A DNA stretch of 64,000 nt from contig CAIXUZ010000035.1 in assembly GCA_903922735.1 (NCBI GenBank), positions 1 to 64,000 of the forward strand, in the 5' to 3' direction. The DNA is from an uncultured Verrucomicrobia subdivision 3 bacterium. GTDB lineage: Bacteria > Verrucomicrobiota > Verrucomicrobiia > Limisphaerales > UBA11358. The stretch's first letter is position 1, and the number at the start of each line of letters is the position of its first letter. The position numbers and the translations under genes are program-made. Shown here piece after piece: positions 9,075 to 16,962 of the stretch. Under the pieces are notes generated by a model. The model did no database searches. It was not told the origin of the DNA and worked only from the letters and a program-made list of their open reading frames with translations.

Positions 9075-9944
9075 ATGAAAATCCCCACCAAATCCTTTCG
9101 CGTGCGCGCGGGGGCAAAAATTCGGCTCCGGCGCCTGCCGACGAAAGTGAAGCCGTTTTACCGGTCGGACGAGGATTACAAAACGATTCTGGCCGGACAC
9201 ATTCACGATTTGACCGCGCGGCAGAGTTTGCTTTACGCGCACAATCGTTATTCGCTGCTGCTGATTTTTCAGGCGATGGACGCCGCGGGCAAGGATGGCG
9301 CCATCAAACATGTCATGTCCGGCGTGAACCCGCAGGGCTGCCAGGTCTTCAGCTTCAAGCATCCGAGCGCGGAGGAGCTGGAGCACGACTTCCTCTGGCG
9401 CACCACCCGCAACCTGCCGGAACGCGGGCGCATCGGCATCTTCAACCGCTCCTATTACGAGGAGGTTCTCGTGGTGAAGGTGCACCCCGAAATTTTAAAA
9501 AGCCAGGCGCTGCCCGAGGAATTGACCCGGGACAAAAATTTTTGGGAGCAGCGCTACCGCTCGATCAACCATCTGGAAAAACATCTTTACCGGAACGGCA
9601 CGCGCATTTTGAAATTTTTCCTGCATGTGTCGAAGGACGAGCAGCGCCGGCGTTTCCTCAAGCGTATCGAGGATCCGGCGCGCAACTGGAAGTTCAGCCG
9701 CTTCGATCTCGCCGAGCGCGGCTTTTGGAAGGAATACCAGGACGCCTACGAGGATTGCCTGTCCGCGACCAGCACGGAACACGCGCCCTGGTTCGTCGTG
9801 CCGGCGGATGACAAGTTGAATGCGCGGATCATCATCTCGGAGATCGTTCTCGACGCGATGAAAAGTCTGAAGATGACTTATCCCGCGCCGGACCCGCAGC
9901 GGTTGAAAGAATTGCAGGCGATGAAAAAGCTGCTGGCAAAATAA
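9075..9944 (+). CDS. Polyphosphate kinase 2 family protein
   Basis: The 289-aa PPK2-fold protein transfers phosphate between polyphosphate and nucleotides. The Walker A-like [17 protein letters not shown] (about residues 71-86), the motif [17 protein letters not shown], Walker B-like [22 protein letters not shown] and the lid region [13 protein letters not shown] are all present. Sequence style and length match the single-domain PPK2 enzymes that phosphorylate AMP and/or ADP (class I versus III cannot be decided here). It is divergent from the M20 gene and probably monocistronic. Confidence 0.93.
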   Translation: MKIPTKSFRVRAGAKIRLRRLPTKVKPFYRSDEDYKTILAGHIHDLTARQSLLYAHNRYSLLLIFQAMDAAGKDGAIKHVMSGVNPQGCQVFSFKHPSAEELEHDFLWRTTRNLPERGRIGIFNRSYYEEVLVVKVHPEILKSQALPEELTRDKNFWEQRYRSINHLEKHLYRNGTRILKFFLHVSKDEQRRRFLKRIEDPARNWKFSRFDLAERGFWKEYQDAYEDCLSATSTEHAPWFVVPADDKLNARIIISEIVLDAMKSLKMTYPAPDPQRLKELQAMKKLLAK

Positions 9945-10036
9945 TTTCGGCTGTTAGTGCGGATCGCGACCCGGGGTTTATATTTTTCGCTTTCTGGACT
10001 TGCGTCATTACGGCAGGATGACTGAAATCGGAATTT

Positions 10037-10789
10037 ATGTTTTTCGGGAAAAAAATTGTCGTGGTCATGCCCGCCTATAATGCGGCCAGGACCGTTACCC
10101 AGACCGTGGCGGAAGTTCACCAGCAGGGGATCGTGGACAAAATCATCCTGGTGGATGACCGCAGCCGCGACAACACTGTTCAGGTGGCCTCATCGCTGCC
10201 CGGCGTGGCGGTGCATGTTCACGAGAAAAATACCGGCTACGGCGGCAACCAGAAGACCTGCTACCGCCTCGCGCTCGAAGCGGGGGCGGATATCGTCATC
10301 ATGGTGCATCCGGATTACCAGTACACCCCCAAGTTGATTCCGGCGATGGCCTCGATCATCGCCCATGACCTGCACCAATGCGTGCTGGCGAGCCGTATTC
10401 TCGGAGGTTATTCGTTGCCGGGCGGAATGCCGTCGTGGAAATACGTGGCCAATCGGTTTCTGACGGCGGCGGAAAACCTCATGCTCGGTGCAAAACTCTC
10501 CGAATACCATACCGGTTACCGGGCGTTTTCGCGCGGCTTGTTGGAAAAACTGCAGCCGAATCTGGCCGGTAATTCTGATGACTTTGTGTTCGACAACCAG
10601 ATGCTGGCGCAAATCCTCTGGCACGGCTTTACCATTGGCGAAGTGAGTTGCCCGACCAAATATTTCAAGGAGGCTTCCTCCATCAATTTTCGCCGCAGTT
10701 GCAAATATGGCTTCGGGTGTCTGAACGTTGGCACTCAATTCCGGCTGGCGAAACTGGGGCTGGCCCGGCCCAAAATGTTTTTCCCTTAG
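10037..10789 (+). CDS. Family 2 glycosyltransferase
   Basis: The 250-aa GT-A enzyme is of the dolichol-phosphate mannosyltransferase-like type. The N-terminal strand VVVMPAYNAARTV, the nucleotide-binding ILVDDRSRDNT (residues 36-46), the motif NTGYGGNQKTCYRLALEAGADIVIMVHPDYQY (in two parts: N-x-GYGG and MVHPDYQY, where HPD replaces the usual DxD), and FDNQML later are all diagnostic. No C-terminal membrane helices, so it is probably a cytosolic enzyme acting on a lipid or nucleotide sugar at the membrane. Substrate unknown. Confidence 0.9.
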   Translation: MFFGKKIVVVMPAYNAARTVTQTVAEVHQQGIVDKIILVDDRSRDNTVQVASSLPGVAVHVHEKNTGYGGNQKTCYRLALEAGADIVIMVHPDYQYTPKLIPAMASIIAHDLHQCVLASRILGGYSLPGGMPSWKYVANRFLTAAENLMLGAKLSEYHTGYRAFSRGLLEKLQPNLAGNSDDFVFDNQMLAQILWHGFTIGEVSCPTKYFKEASSINFRRSCKYGFGCLNVGTQFRLAKLGLARPKMFFP

Positions 10790-10806
10790 GGCATTGGCAG
10801 AAAAGA

Positions 10807-10942
10807 GGTGGCGATGGGCGGCGAGGATTTTTGGTTTTTGGCGAGGCTTCCGTGAAGGCGCAGGTTTGAAAACCCTGTCACTGAGCGGAAACGAAGCCCA
10901 AAACCAAAAAGACCGCTGCCTCCAGGATAACCTCCCATCGCT
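10807..10942. repeat. Long imperfect inverted repeat; candidate structured RNA
   Basis: The gap between the glycosyltransferase gene and rpsT folds on paper into a nested rod. gcgatggg (10811-10818) pairs with cccatcgc (10934-10941). A middle arm, tttttggtttttggc followed by gaggcttcc, pairs imperfectly with cgaagccc and aaaaccaaaaag. An apical hairpin, caggttt with aaaccctg, lies near 10861-10877. It is either a non-autonomous palindromic element or a small RNA; I do not recognise a family. Confidence 0.35.
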
Positions 10943-10984
10943 ACATATTTGATGGGTATGCTCTAGCCAGTGGCTCGAGGAAAT

Positions 10985-11014
10985 AAAAAACGCCCGGCGG
11001 ATGCCGGGCGTTTT
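10985..11014 (-). terminator. Rho-independent terminator of rpsT
   Basis: A perfect 8-bp stem, cgcccggc (10991-10998) with gccgggcg (11003-11010), has a 4-nt loop. On the minus strand it is followed by a run of T (the a-tract at 10985-10990). It sits just beyond the rpsT stop. A short T tract on the other side allows some bidirectional use. Confidence 0.9.
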
Positions 11015-11029
11015 GGGTTACCGCGGAAA

Positions 11030-11287
11030 TTACTTCTTCAAGGCGGCGGCCAGACGGGACTTTTTGCGGTTGGCGGTCGCGCGGGCGATGGCTTTGTTTT
11101 TCACCGCCTTGTCATAGGCCGAAAAGACCCCGGGCAGCAGCTTGGTCGCTTCGTCCTTTTTATTGGCGGCGAGCGCGGCGCGGAATTGCTTTTCCACGCG
11201 GCGCAATTTGGATTTGACGGCGCTGTTCTGGAGGTTTTTACGGGCGCTATTGCGCATCCGGCGTTCGGCTGACTTCGTATTCGGCAT
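11030..11287 (-). CDS. rpsT: 30S ribosomal protein S20
   Basis: The 85-aa, very basic protein begins MPNTKSAERRMRNSARKN, the standard bS20 opening, and keeps the family pattern through AYDKAVKNKAIARATANRKKSRLA. It binds 16S rRNA early in 30S assembly. Length is normal. It is a single-gene unit with its own terminator (10985-11014) and a plausible promoter upstream (11320-11347, minus strand). Confidence 0.97.
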   Translation of the reverse strand: MPNTKSAERRMRNSARKNLQNSAVKSKLRRVEKQFRAALAANKKDEATKLLPGVFSAYDKAVKNKAIARATANRKKSRLAAALKK

Positions 11288-11319
11288 AAATTCGTTTTAT
11301 ATTCGCTAAAGAGCCGGAG

Positions 11320-11347
11320 AAACTAGAGGAATACGCCCAAATGTCAA
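11320..11347 (-). promoter_or_regulatory. Putative sigma-70 type promoter of rpsT
   Basis: On the minus strand TTGACA (complement of 11342-11347) is followed after 16 bp by TAGTTT (complement of 11320-11325). This would start transcription about 25 bp before the rpsT start codon. The -35 is perfect; the -10 is weak. Confidence 0.4.
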
Positions 11348-11419
11348 CGCCGAAAAATCCCCTCCGCGCTTTACTTTTGGGTGTGGGACTGTTTTTTTAA
11401 GCGGAAGATTTTTTACCCG

Positions 11420-14400
11420 ATGAGTGACTCTGCGTCCACAACTCCACCGCTCCGGATTCTCCTGCTGGAGGATAATTCAGCGGATGCCCTGCTGGTGCGC
11501 GATTTGCTGGCGCAGGAAAAAATTGCCGCCGAAATCCACCATGTGGAAAACCGGGCTGATTTTGTGAAGGCGTTGGCCGCCGGGAATTGGAGTCTTGTCC
11601 TGGCTGACTATCACCTGCCCGACATCAATGGGCTGGAAGCGCTGAAACTGGTGCGGGCAATCACCCCGCTGCTGCCGTTCATTCTCATCTCCGGCACCAT
11701 TGGCGAGCATGCCTCCATCGAGAGCCTCAAAGCCGGTGCCACCGATTACGTCCTGAAACAAAACCGCGATCGGCTGCCCTCGGTCGTCATTCGCGCCGTG
11801 GCCGAGGCGGGCGAGCGGGAACGGCGGCTGGCCGCCGAACAGGAGTTGAGCAAGAGCGAAAAGCAATACCGCCGCCTGTTTCAGGACAATCCGCATCCGA
11901 TGTGGGTGTTTGACTTTGAAAAACTGGCCATTCTCGAAGTCAACAACGCGGCCATGCATCATTACGGTTTTTCCCGCGAGGAATTCCTCAGCATGAACCT
12001 GAATGACCTGCGCGCTCCCAGTCGCGATCCGCGGGGTCAGGCGCCGGTTTGGGACGAAATGGAGAAAAGTCTGGTCTGGCGGCACCGGCGCAAAGACGGC
12101 CATACGATGGATATGGAGGTCAGTTGGTCGCCGATGGAATTTCGTGGCCGGCTGGCGGCGCTCACCATGGCCACGGATGTGACCGCCCGCCGCCGCATGG
12201 CGCATTACAATTATATTTTTGGCCGGTTAAGCCACAACTTGAGCGCGGCGGGTTCCGCTTCCGCCGCCGCCTCGTTCATTTGCGAGGCGGCGGATGATTT
12301 GTTCAAGTGGGATGATTTTGCGTTGGAATTGTTTGAGGCGGAGCGGAACGAGGTGGTTTCGTTGCTGACCATCACGACGCTGGACGGCCAGCGGGTGAAA
12401 CTGCCGTCCTCGTTGCAACCCAAGGTCGCCAATGCGCTGGTGCAGCGTGTCATTGAGCGCGGCGCGGAGCTGATCTCGGCGGCGGAGTCCGGGCAGCGTG
12501 AGGGCGCGACGATGGTGGCGCCGATTCGTACCGGGGAGTCCGTCATTGGCGTGCTGTTTGTGCAATGCCGCGCCGCCCACAGCTATGCGGAGCGGGACCT
12601 GAAAACTCTGGAAACCCTGGCCGGACATTGTGGCGGAGCCTTGCAGCGGGTCTGGGCCGAGGGGGAATTGCGGCAGAGTCAGCGTCATTTTCGCGACCTG
12701 TTTGAGAATTCGCCGGACGCTATTTTTGTCGAGGACCTGCAGGGCAAGGTGCTGGACGTTAATTCAAGCGCCTGTGTCTTGCATGGGATGAAACGGGAGG
12801 AATTGATCGGCAAGAACGCGATTGATGAGCTCATCCCGCCCGCAGCGCGCGCGACGGCTCGGGCAGATTTTCACCGGTTGACGACGGGGGAGATTTCTTG
12901 GATTGAAGGGGATAGTTTGCGGCTGGATGGCCGGGTGGTGCCGGTGGAAATCCGGGCGGCGCGCGTGGAATACGATGGTCAGCCGGCGATGTTGTTTCAT
13001 GTGCGCGACATCGCCGAACGGCGCGCGGCGGAAATGGCGTTGCGCAGTTCGGAGACCTTGTTCCGTTCCGTCTGGGAAAATTCCGTGGACGGCATGCGCT
13101 TGACGGATGAGCGGGGGCACATCATCGCGGTCAATAGCGCCTTTTGCAAGCTGGTCGGCATGAAGTCCGAGCATATTGAGGACAAGCCGTTCCCCGTCAT
13201 TTATTCGCCGGAAATGGATTGGGCCATGATGTTGGATCACCACCGTAAATATTTTGCCAGCGGTCAGTTGCCGGTGCGGGAAGAGCGGGCGTTTGTGCTT
13301 TATGATGGCCGTTCCGTGCTGTTTGAGATCAAAGATTCCTTTGTGATCAGCGAGGGCAAGCCGCGTCTCCTGTTGAGCCTTTTCCGCGATGTTACGGATC
13401 ACAAACGATTGGAAGATCAACTGCGTCAGTCGCAAAAAATGGATGCGGTTGGCCAGCTTGCCGGCGGTATTGCTCACGATTTTAATAATATCCTCACGAT
13501 CATTCTCGGCCACGCCACGTTGCTGACAATGGGCGTTTTGGATGTGAAAGCGCAGGTTTCCGCCAAGCAAATCAAGCAGGCGGCGGAGCGCGCGGCCGGA
13601 TTGACCCGCCAGTTGCTCGCGTTCGGGCGCAAACAGGTTTTCAATCCTCGTCCGCTTGACCTGAACCGCGTGGTCGAAAAAATGTCCGAAATGCTGGGCC
13701 GCCTCTTGGGCGAGGACATCACGCTGCAAATCAATTACAGCCCCGAAGCGGCGATGGCGGAGGCCGATACCAGCATGATGGAGCAGATCTTGTTGAACCT
13801 GTCCGTCAATTCGCGCGACGCCATGCCGCGTGGCGGCCGGCTCAATCTCCGCCTCCGTGTGTGCGAGGTGGACGACCTTCACGCGCGGCGGTTCGTCGAG
13901 GCGCGTCCGGGCAAATATGTCTGCTTGAGTCATACGGACACCGGTTGCGGCATTCCTCCGGAAAATTTGCCGCGCATCTTCGAGCCGTTTTTCACCACCA
14001 AGGAACTCGGCAAAGGCACCGGCCTCGGTCTGGCCACCGTTTTTGGCATCGTCAAACAGCACCACGGCTGGATTGAAGTCGAAAGCGAACTGGGCCAGGG
14101 CACGTCGTTCCATGTTTACTTCCCGTTCACTGCCAAGCAAGCCGTTGAAGCCGTGGAATTCGACACGCAGTTCCGCTCCCGCGGCGGCAACGAAACGATT
14201 CTCGTTGTCGAAGATGAACGCGACCTGCGCGAAATCATCACCCGCACGCTCAACCGGCACGGCTATCGGGTCTTTCAAGCCGCCGATGGCTTGAGCGCGC
14301 TCCAGATCTGGGAGCAATACAAACAGGAAATCAATCTGCTGTTCACTGATGTCATCATGCCCGGAGGGGTGAACGGCCGGGAACTTGCGGAAAAAATTTG

Positions 14401-14566
14401 GGCGGACAAACCGGACTTGAAGGTCATTTTCTCCAGCGGCTATGGCGCCGATGCCTTGGGCCGGGATTTCAAGCTCGATCCGGAATTAAATTATCTCCAA
14501 AAACCCTACCTGCCGCAGGCGCTGGTTCGCATCATCCGCAAATGTCTCGACGCCCGGCCCGGTTGA
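11420..14566 (+). CDS. Hybrid sensor histidine kinase/response regulator
   Basis: This is a 1048-aa cytoplasmic kinase with no signal peptide or membrane helix. Order of domains: N-terminal receiver (LLLEDNSADALL; phospho-Asp in LVLADYHLP), PAS (about 150-265), GAF-like (about 285-425), PAS (about 435-545), PAS (about 555-670), HisKA with the phospho-His in GIAHDFNN (about 685), HATPase_c (N-box LNLSVNSRDAM, G-boxes DTGCGIP and GLGLATVFG), and a C-terminal receiver (VVEDERDLRE; Asp in LLFTDVIMPGG, about 976). Two receivers suggest a phosphorelay. I start at the ATG at 11420; an upstream ATG (11381) would add 13 atypical residues. No partner regulator gene is adjacent. Confidence 0.92.
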   Translation: MSDSASTTPPLRILLLEDNSADALLVRDLLAQEKIAAEIHHVENRADFVKALAAGNWSLVLADYHLPDINGLEALKLVRAITPLLPFILISGTIGEHASIESLKAGATDYVLKQNRDRLPSVVIRAVAEAGERERRLAAEQELSKSEKQYRRLFQDNPHPMWVFDFEKLAILEVNNAAMHHYGFSREEFLSMNLNDLRAPSRDPRGQAPVWDEMEKSLVWRHRRKDGHTMDMEVSWSPMEFRGRLAALTMATDVTARRRMAHYNYIFGRLSHNLSAAGSASAAASFICEAADDLFKWDDFALELFEAERNEVVSLLTITTLDGQRVKLPSSLQPKVANALVQRVIERGAELISAAESGQREGATMVAPIRTGESVIGVLFVQCRAAHSYAERDLKTLETLAGHCGGALQRVWAEGELRQSQRHFRDLFENSPDAIFVEDLQGKVLDVNSSACVLHGMKREELIGKNAIDELIPPAARATARADFHRLTTGEISWIEGDSLRLDGRVVPVEIRAARVEYDGQPAMLFHVRDIAERRAAEMALRSSETLFRSVWENSVDGMRLTDERGHIIAVNSAFCKLVGMKSEHIEDKPFPVIYSPEMDWAMMLDHHRKYFASGQLPVREERAFVLYDGRSVLFEIKDSFVISEGKPRLLLSLFRDVTDHKRLEDQLRQSQKMDAVGQLAGGIAHDFNNILTIILGHATLLTMGVLDVKAQVSAKQIKQAAERAAGLTRQLLAFGRKQVFNPRPLDLNRVVEKMSEMLGRLLGEDITLQINYSPEAAMAEADTSMMEQILLNLSVNSRDAMPRGGRLNLRLRVCEVDDLHARRFVEARPGKYVCLSHTDTGCGIPPENLPRIFEPFFTTKELGKGTGLGLATVFGIVKQHHGWIEVESELGQGTSFHVYFPFTAKQAVEAVEFDTQFRSRGGNETILVVEDERDLREIITRTLNRHGYRVFQAADGLSALQIWEQYKQEINLLFTDVIMPGGVNGRELAEKIWADKPDLKVIFSSGYGADALGRDFKLDPELNYLQKPYLPQALVRIIRKCLDARPG

Positions 14567-14627
14567 ATTTTAATTTTGAGTCATATTTCTTGGACGTGAA
14601 ATTCAAAGCAAAAATTAATAACGCAAA

Positions 14628-15323
14628 ATGATTATCGCGCCGTCGCTGTTAGCCTCTGATTTTTCCCGCTTCGGCCAGGAAGCCCGGCGGGCGGCCAGGT
14701 CCGGTGCCGATTGGCTGCACTTGGACATCATGGATGGCCAGTTCGTGCCGAACATCTCCTTCGGCCCGGCGGTCGTCGCCGCCGTCCGGCCCCACGCCCG
14801 GAATCTTTTCTTCGATGTCCACCTCATGTGTGGCCAGCCGGAGATTCTCCTCGAACCCTTCGTGAAAGCCGGCGCCGATCTCATCACGGTTCACGTGGAA
14901 CTGGGCGAAAAAGTTCCGCCCCTGCTCTGGAAAATAAAATCGCTCGGCAAAAAAGTCGGCCTCGCTGTCAACCCGCCCACCGCCATCACCGCGGCCCAGC
15001 CGTATCTCGACCAGATTGATTTGCTCCTGGTGATGACGGTCAATCCCGGCTTCGGCGGCCAGAGTTTTATCCACGAATGCCTGCCCAAAATCCAGCAGGC
15101 CGATGCGTGGCGGCGTGGGCAAAAATTAAATTTTCATCTCGAAGTGGACGGTGGCATCACGAACCAGACCGCTGCCGAGTGTGCCCGCGCCGGTGCCGAT
15201 GCGTTCGTGGCGGGCACCAGTTTGTTCGGGGCGCGCAGCTTGACCACCGCCGTCACGAAAATGCGAAAAATCGTCTGTGCCGCCGACCCTGCGCTCGCCG
15301 ACCTGGCGGTTCCGTTGCTATGA
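14628..15323 (+). CDS. rpe: Ribulose-phosphate 3-epimerase
   Basis: The 231-aa TIM-barrel enzyme interconverts ribulose-5-phosphate and xylulose-5-phosphate in the pentose phosphate pathway. Diagnostic motifs are IIAPSLLASDFSRFG at the N-terminus, DWLHLDIMDGQFVPNISFGP (metal ligands His and Asp), FFDVHLMC, the loop MTVNPGFGGQSFI, and EVDGGI (second Asp). The start codon is the first residue of the conserved N-terminus. The stop overlaps the next start by ATGA. Confidence 0.96.
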   Translation: MIIAPSLLASDFSRFGQEARRAARSGADWLHLDIMDGQFVPNISFGPAVVAAVRPHARNLFFDVHLMCGQPEILLEPFVKAGADLITVHVELGEKVPPLLWKIKSLGKKVGLAVNPPTAITAAQPYLDQIDLLLVMTVNPGFGGQSFIHECLPKIQQADAWRRGQKLNFHLEVDGGITNQTAAECARAGADAFVAGTSLFGARSLTTAVTKMRKIVCAADPALADLAVPLL

Positions 15324-16744
15324 GCCGGATTAAATTTGGCACCGACGGCTGGCGCGCGGTCATTGCCGAGGATTTTACTTTTGCCAACGTCGCCCGCGTC
15401 GCGCAGGCGACCGCCGGCTTCTGGCAATCCGAAATCCGAAATCCGAAATCCGGAATTTTCGGGCGCGCGCCGAAAGTTGTCGTTGGCTATGACCGCCGGT
15501 TTTTGTCCGACCGCTTCGCGCAAATCACGGCCGGGGTTTTTGCCGGGAATGGTTTTCAAGTCATCCTCACGCCGGAGCCGACGCCCACGCCGAGCGTGTC
15601 GTTTGCCGTGAAGCATCTGGGCGCCGTCGGAGGCGTGATGATCACCGCCAGCCACAATCCCCCCATCTTCAACGGCTTCAAACTCAAGTCGCACTTCGGC
15701 GGCTCCAGCGGACCGGAGGAATGCCAGGGCGTTGAAAGCTTTCTCGACACCAGTGCGCCGCCATTGGCAATCGGTAATCGGCCATCGGCAATTTCCGTTC
15801 AAGACCTCCGCCCCGCGCATTTCGCCGCGATCAAAAAGCTTGTGAACTTTAAGCTCATCGCCAAATCCAAGCTGCGGGTCGCCCATGATGCCCTGTTTGG
15901 CGTCGGGGCCGGGGTGTTTGAAACCTTGCTGGCCCGGACCTCGTGCCGCGTCACCACGCTGAACGGGGCGCATGATGTTTTGTTCGGCGGTATTAGTCCG
16001 GAACCGCTGCCGAAGAATTATGTTCTCGGCGGCCGGCAGTTGCGGCGCCATCCGCATGATATTTGCCTCGTCACCGACGGTGATGCCGACCGCATCGGCG
16101 CGATGGACGGGCGTGGCCGGTCGATGACGAACCAGCAGGTGATCGCGCTGTTGCTGCATCATCTCGTGCGCAATCGCGGCGGCGGCGGGGTCGTGACCAA
16201 AACTTTCAACACCACGGCCATGGTGGATAAAATGTGTGCTGCCTGGAATCTGCCGCTCACCGAAGTGGGTATCGGGTTTCGCTTCATCGCGCCGGAATTG
16301 ATGAAGCCCGGCGCGTTGTTCGGCGCGGAAGAGAGCGGTTCCGTCGGCTTTGCCGGCCACATCCCTGAGCGGGACGGGTTGGCCGCCGGCCTGTTTCTGT
16401 TGGAAATGCTGGCGCTGGAAAAAAAATCCGTGAACCGGATTTATGCGAACCTCGAAAAAGAATTTGGCCCGCATCGTTACGCGCGTTACGACGCGCATTA
16501 TCCCTTGGAAAAACGCGCCGGGTTGATGGCGTCGCTCCAGGCCCGTCCGCCTGGGAAACTGCTGCGCTCCTCGCTGGCCCAAGTGGATGCCCGCGACGGC
16601 GTGAAATTCGTGGCGGCAGATTCCACCTGGCTGATGCTGCGGGGTTCCGGCACGGAACCCGTATTGCGCATCTATGCCGAAGCCCGATCCGATGCCGAGG
16701 TGCAGAAGCTTTTGCAACTGGGACGTTCGCTGCTGGCGAATTGA
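15320..16744 (+). CDS. Phosphoglucomutase/phosphomannomutase family protein
   Basis: The 474-aa alpha-D-phosphohexomutase opens with IKFGTDGWRAVIAEDFT at the first residues after the ATG overlapping rpe. The phosphoserine loop is ITASHNPP, the metal loop TDGDADRIGAMD, the sugar loop GAEESGSVGFAGH, and the phosphate loop RGSGTEPVLRIYAEA. It interconverts hexose 1- and 6-phosphates. A longer frame open upstream to 15077 is the shadow of rpe. Odd: two runs of short word repeats are translated within it (15426-15455 giving QSEIRNPKS, 15761-15792 giving LAIGNRPSAIS), apparently insertions in surface loops. Confidence 0.93.
   Translation: MSRIKFGTDGWRAVIAEDFTFANVARVAQATAGFWQSEIRNPKSGIFGRAPKVVVGYDRRFLSDRFAQITAGVFAGNGFQVILTPEPTPTPSVSFAVKHLGAVGGVMITASHNPPIFNGFKLKSHFGGSSGPEECQGVESFLDTSAPPLAIGNRPSAISVQDLRPAHFAAIKKLVNFKLIAKSKLRVAHDALFGVGAGVFETLLARTSCRVTTLNGAHDVLFGGISPEPLPKNYVLGGRQLRRHPHDICLVTDGDADRIGAMDGRGRSMTNQQVIALLLHHLVRNRGGGGVVTKTFNTTAMVDKMCAAWNLPLTEVGIGFRFIAPELMKPGALFGAEESGSVGFAGHIPERDGLAAGLFLLEMLALEKKSVNRIYANLEKEFGPHRYARYDAHYPLEKRAGLMASLQARPPGKLLRSSLAQVDARDGVKFVAADSTWLMLRGSGTEPVLRIYAEARSDAEVQKLLQLGRSLLAN
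15426..15455. repeat. In-gene tandem 'aatccga' repeat
   Basis: Four consecutive 7-bp units of the form aatccga/aatccgg lie within the phosphohexomutase reading frame and encode SEIRNPKSGI-like sequence. The 7-bp period is not a multiple of 3, yet the frame is kept. Confidence 0.7.
15761..15792. repeat. In-gene 'aatcggc' word repeat
   Basis: Four degenerate 7-8 bp words (ttggcaatc, ggtaatc, ggccatc, ggcaat) are translated as LAIGNRPSAIS inside the phosphohexomutase gene. This is the second such word-repeat insert in the same gene. Confidence 0.6.
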
Positions 16745-16916
16745 TTTCGGCGTGTTTTGTATGGGCGAAAAACAACGGCCTTAAAATGCCATCTTGCCCT
16801 TGCCATTAACCCGAACTCCGAAGTGTGCGGAAACCCCGGGGACGGCCGCCCTCCGCCCGCTGCGGAATTTTTATTCCGGTGTTCGGGATTAACGCGGTTT
16901 CGGCATGGTTTGAAAA

Positions 16917-16948
16917 ATCTGTGTTTCATCTGTGTTTCATCTGTGGCT
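16917..16948. repeat. 'CATCTGTG' word repeat upstream of gatB
   Basis: It reads atctgtgtttcatctgtg then tttcatctgtggc: three ATCTGTG words about 11 bp apart. It ends 15 bp before the gatB start codon. It is the same family as 7581-7612. Confidence 0.6.
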
Positions 16949-16962
16949 AAAATGTCGGCGCA

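Noticed and set aside
12764..14317. Long minus-strand frame of 517 aa
   Set aside because: It is antisense to the hybrid kinase, which has full domain support; GC-rich DNA often gives such shadows.
15134..16717. Long minus-strand frame of 527 aa
   Set aside because: It is antisense to the phosphohexomutase gene.
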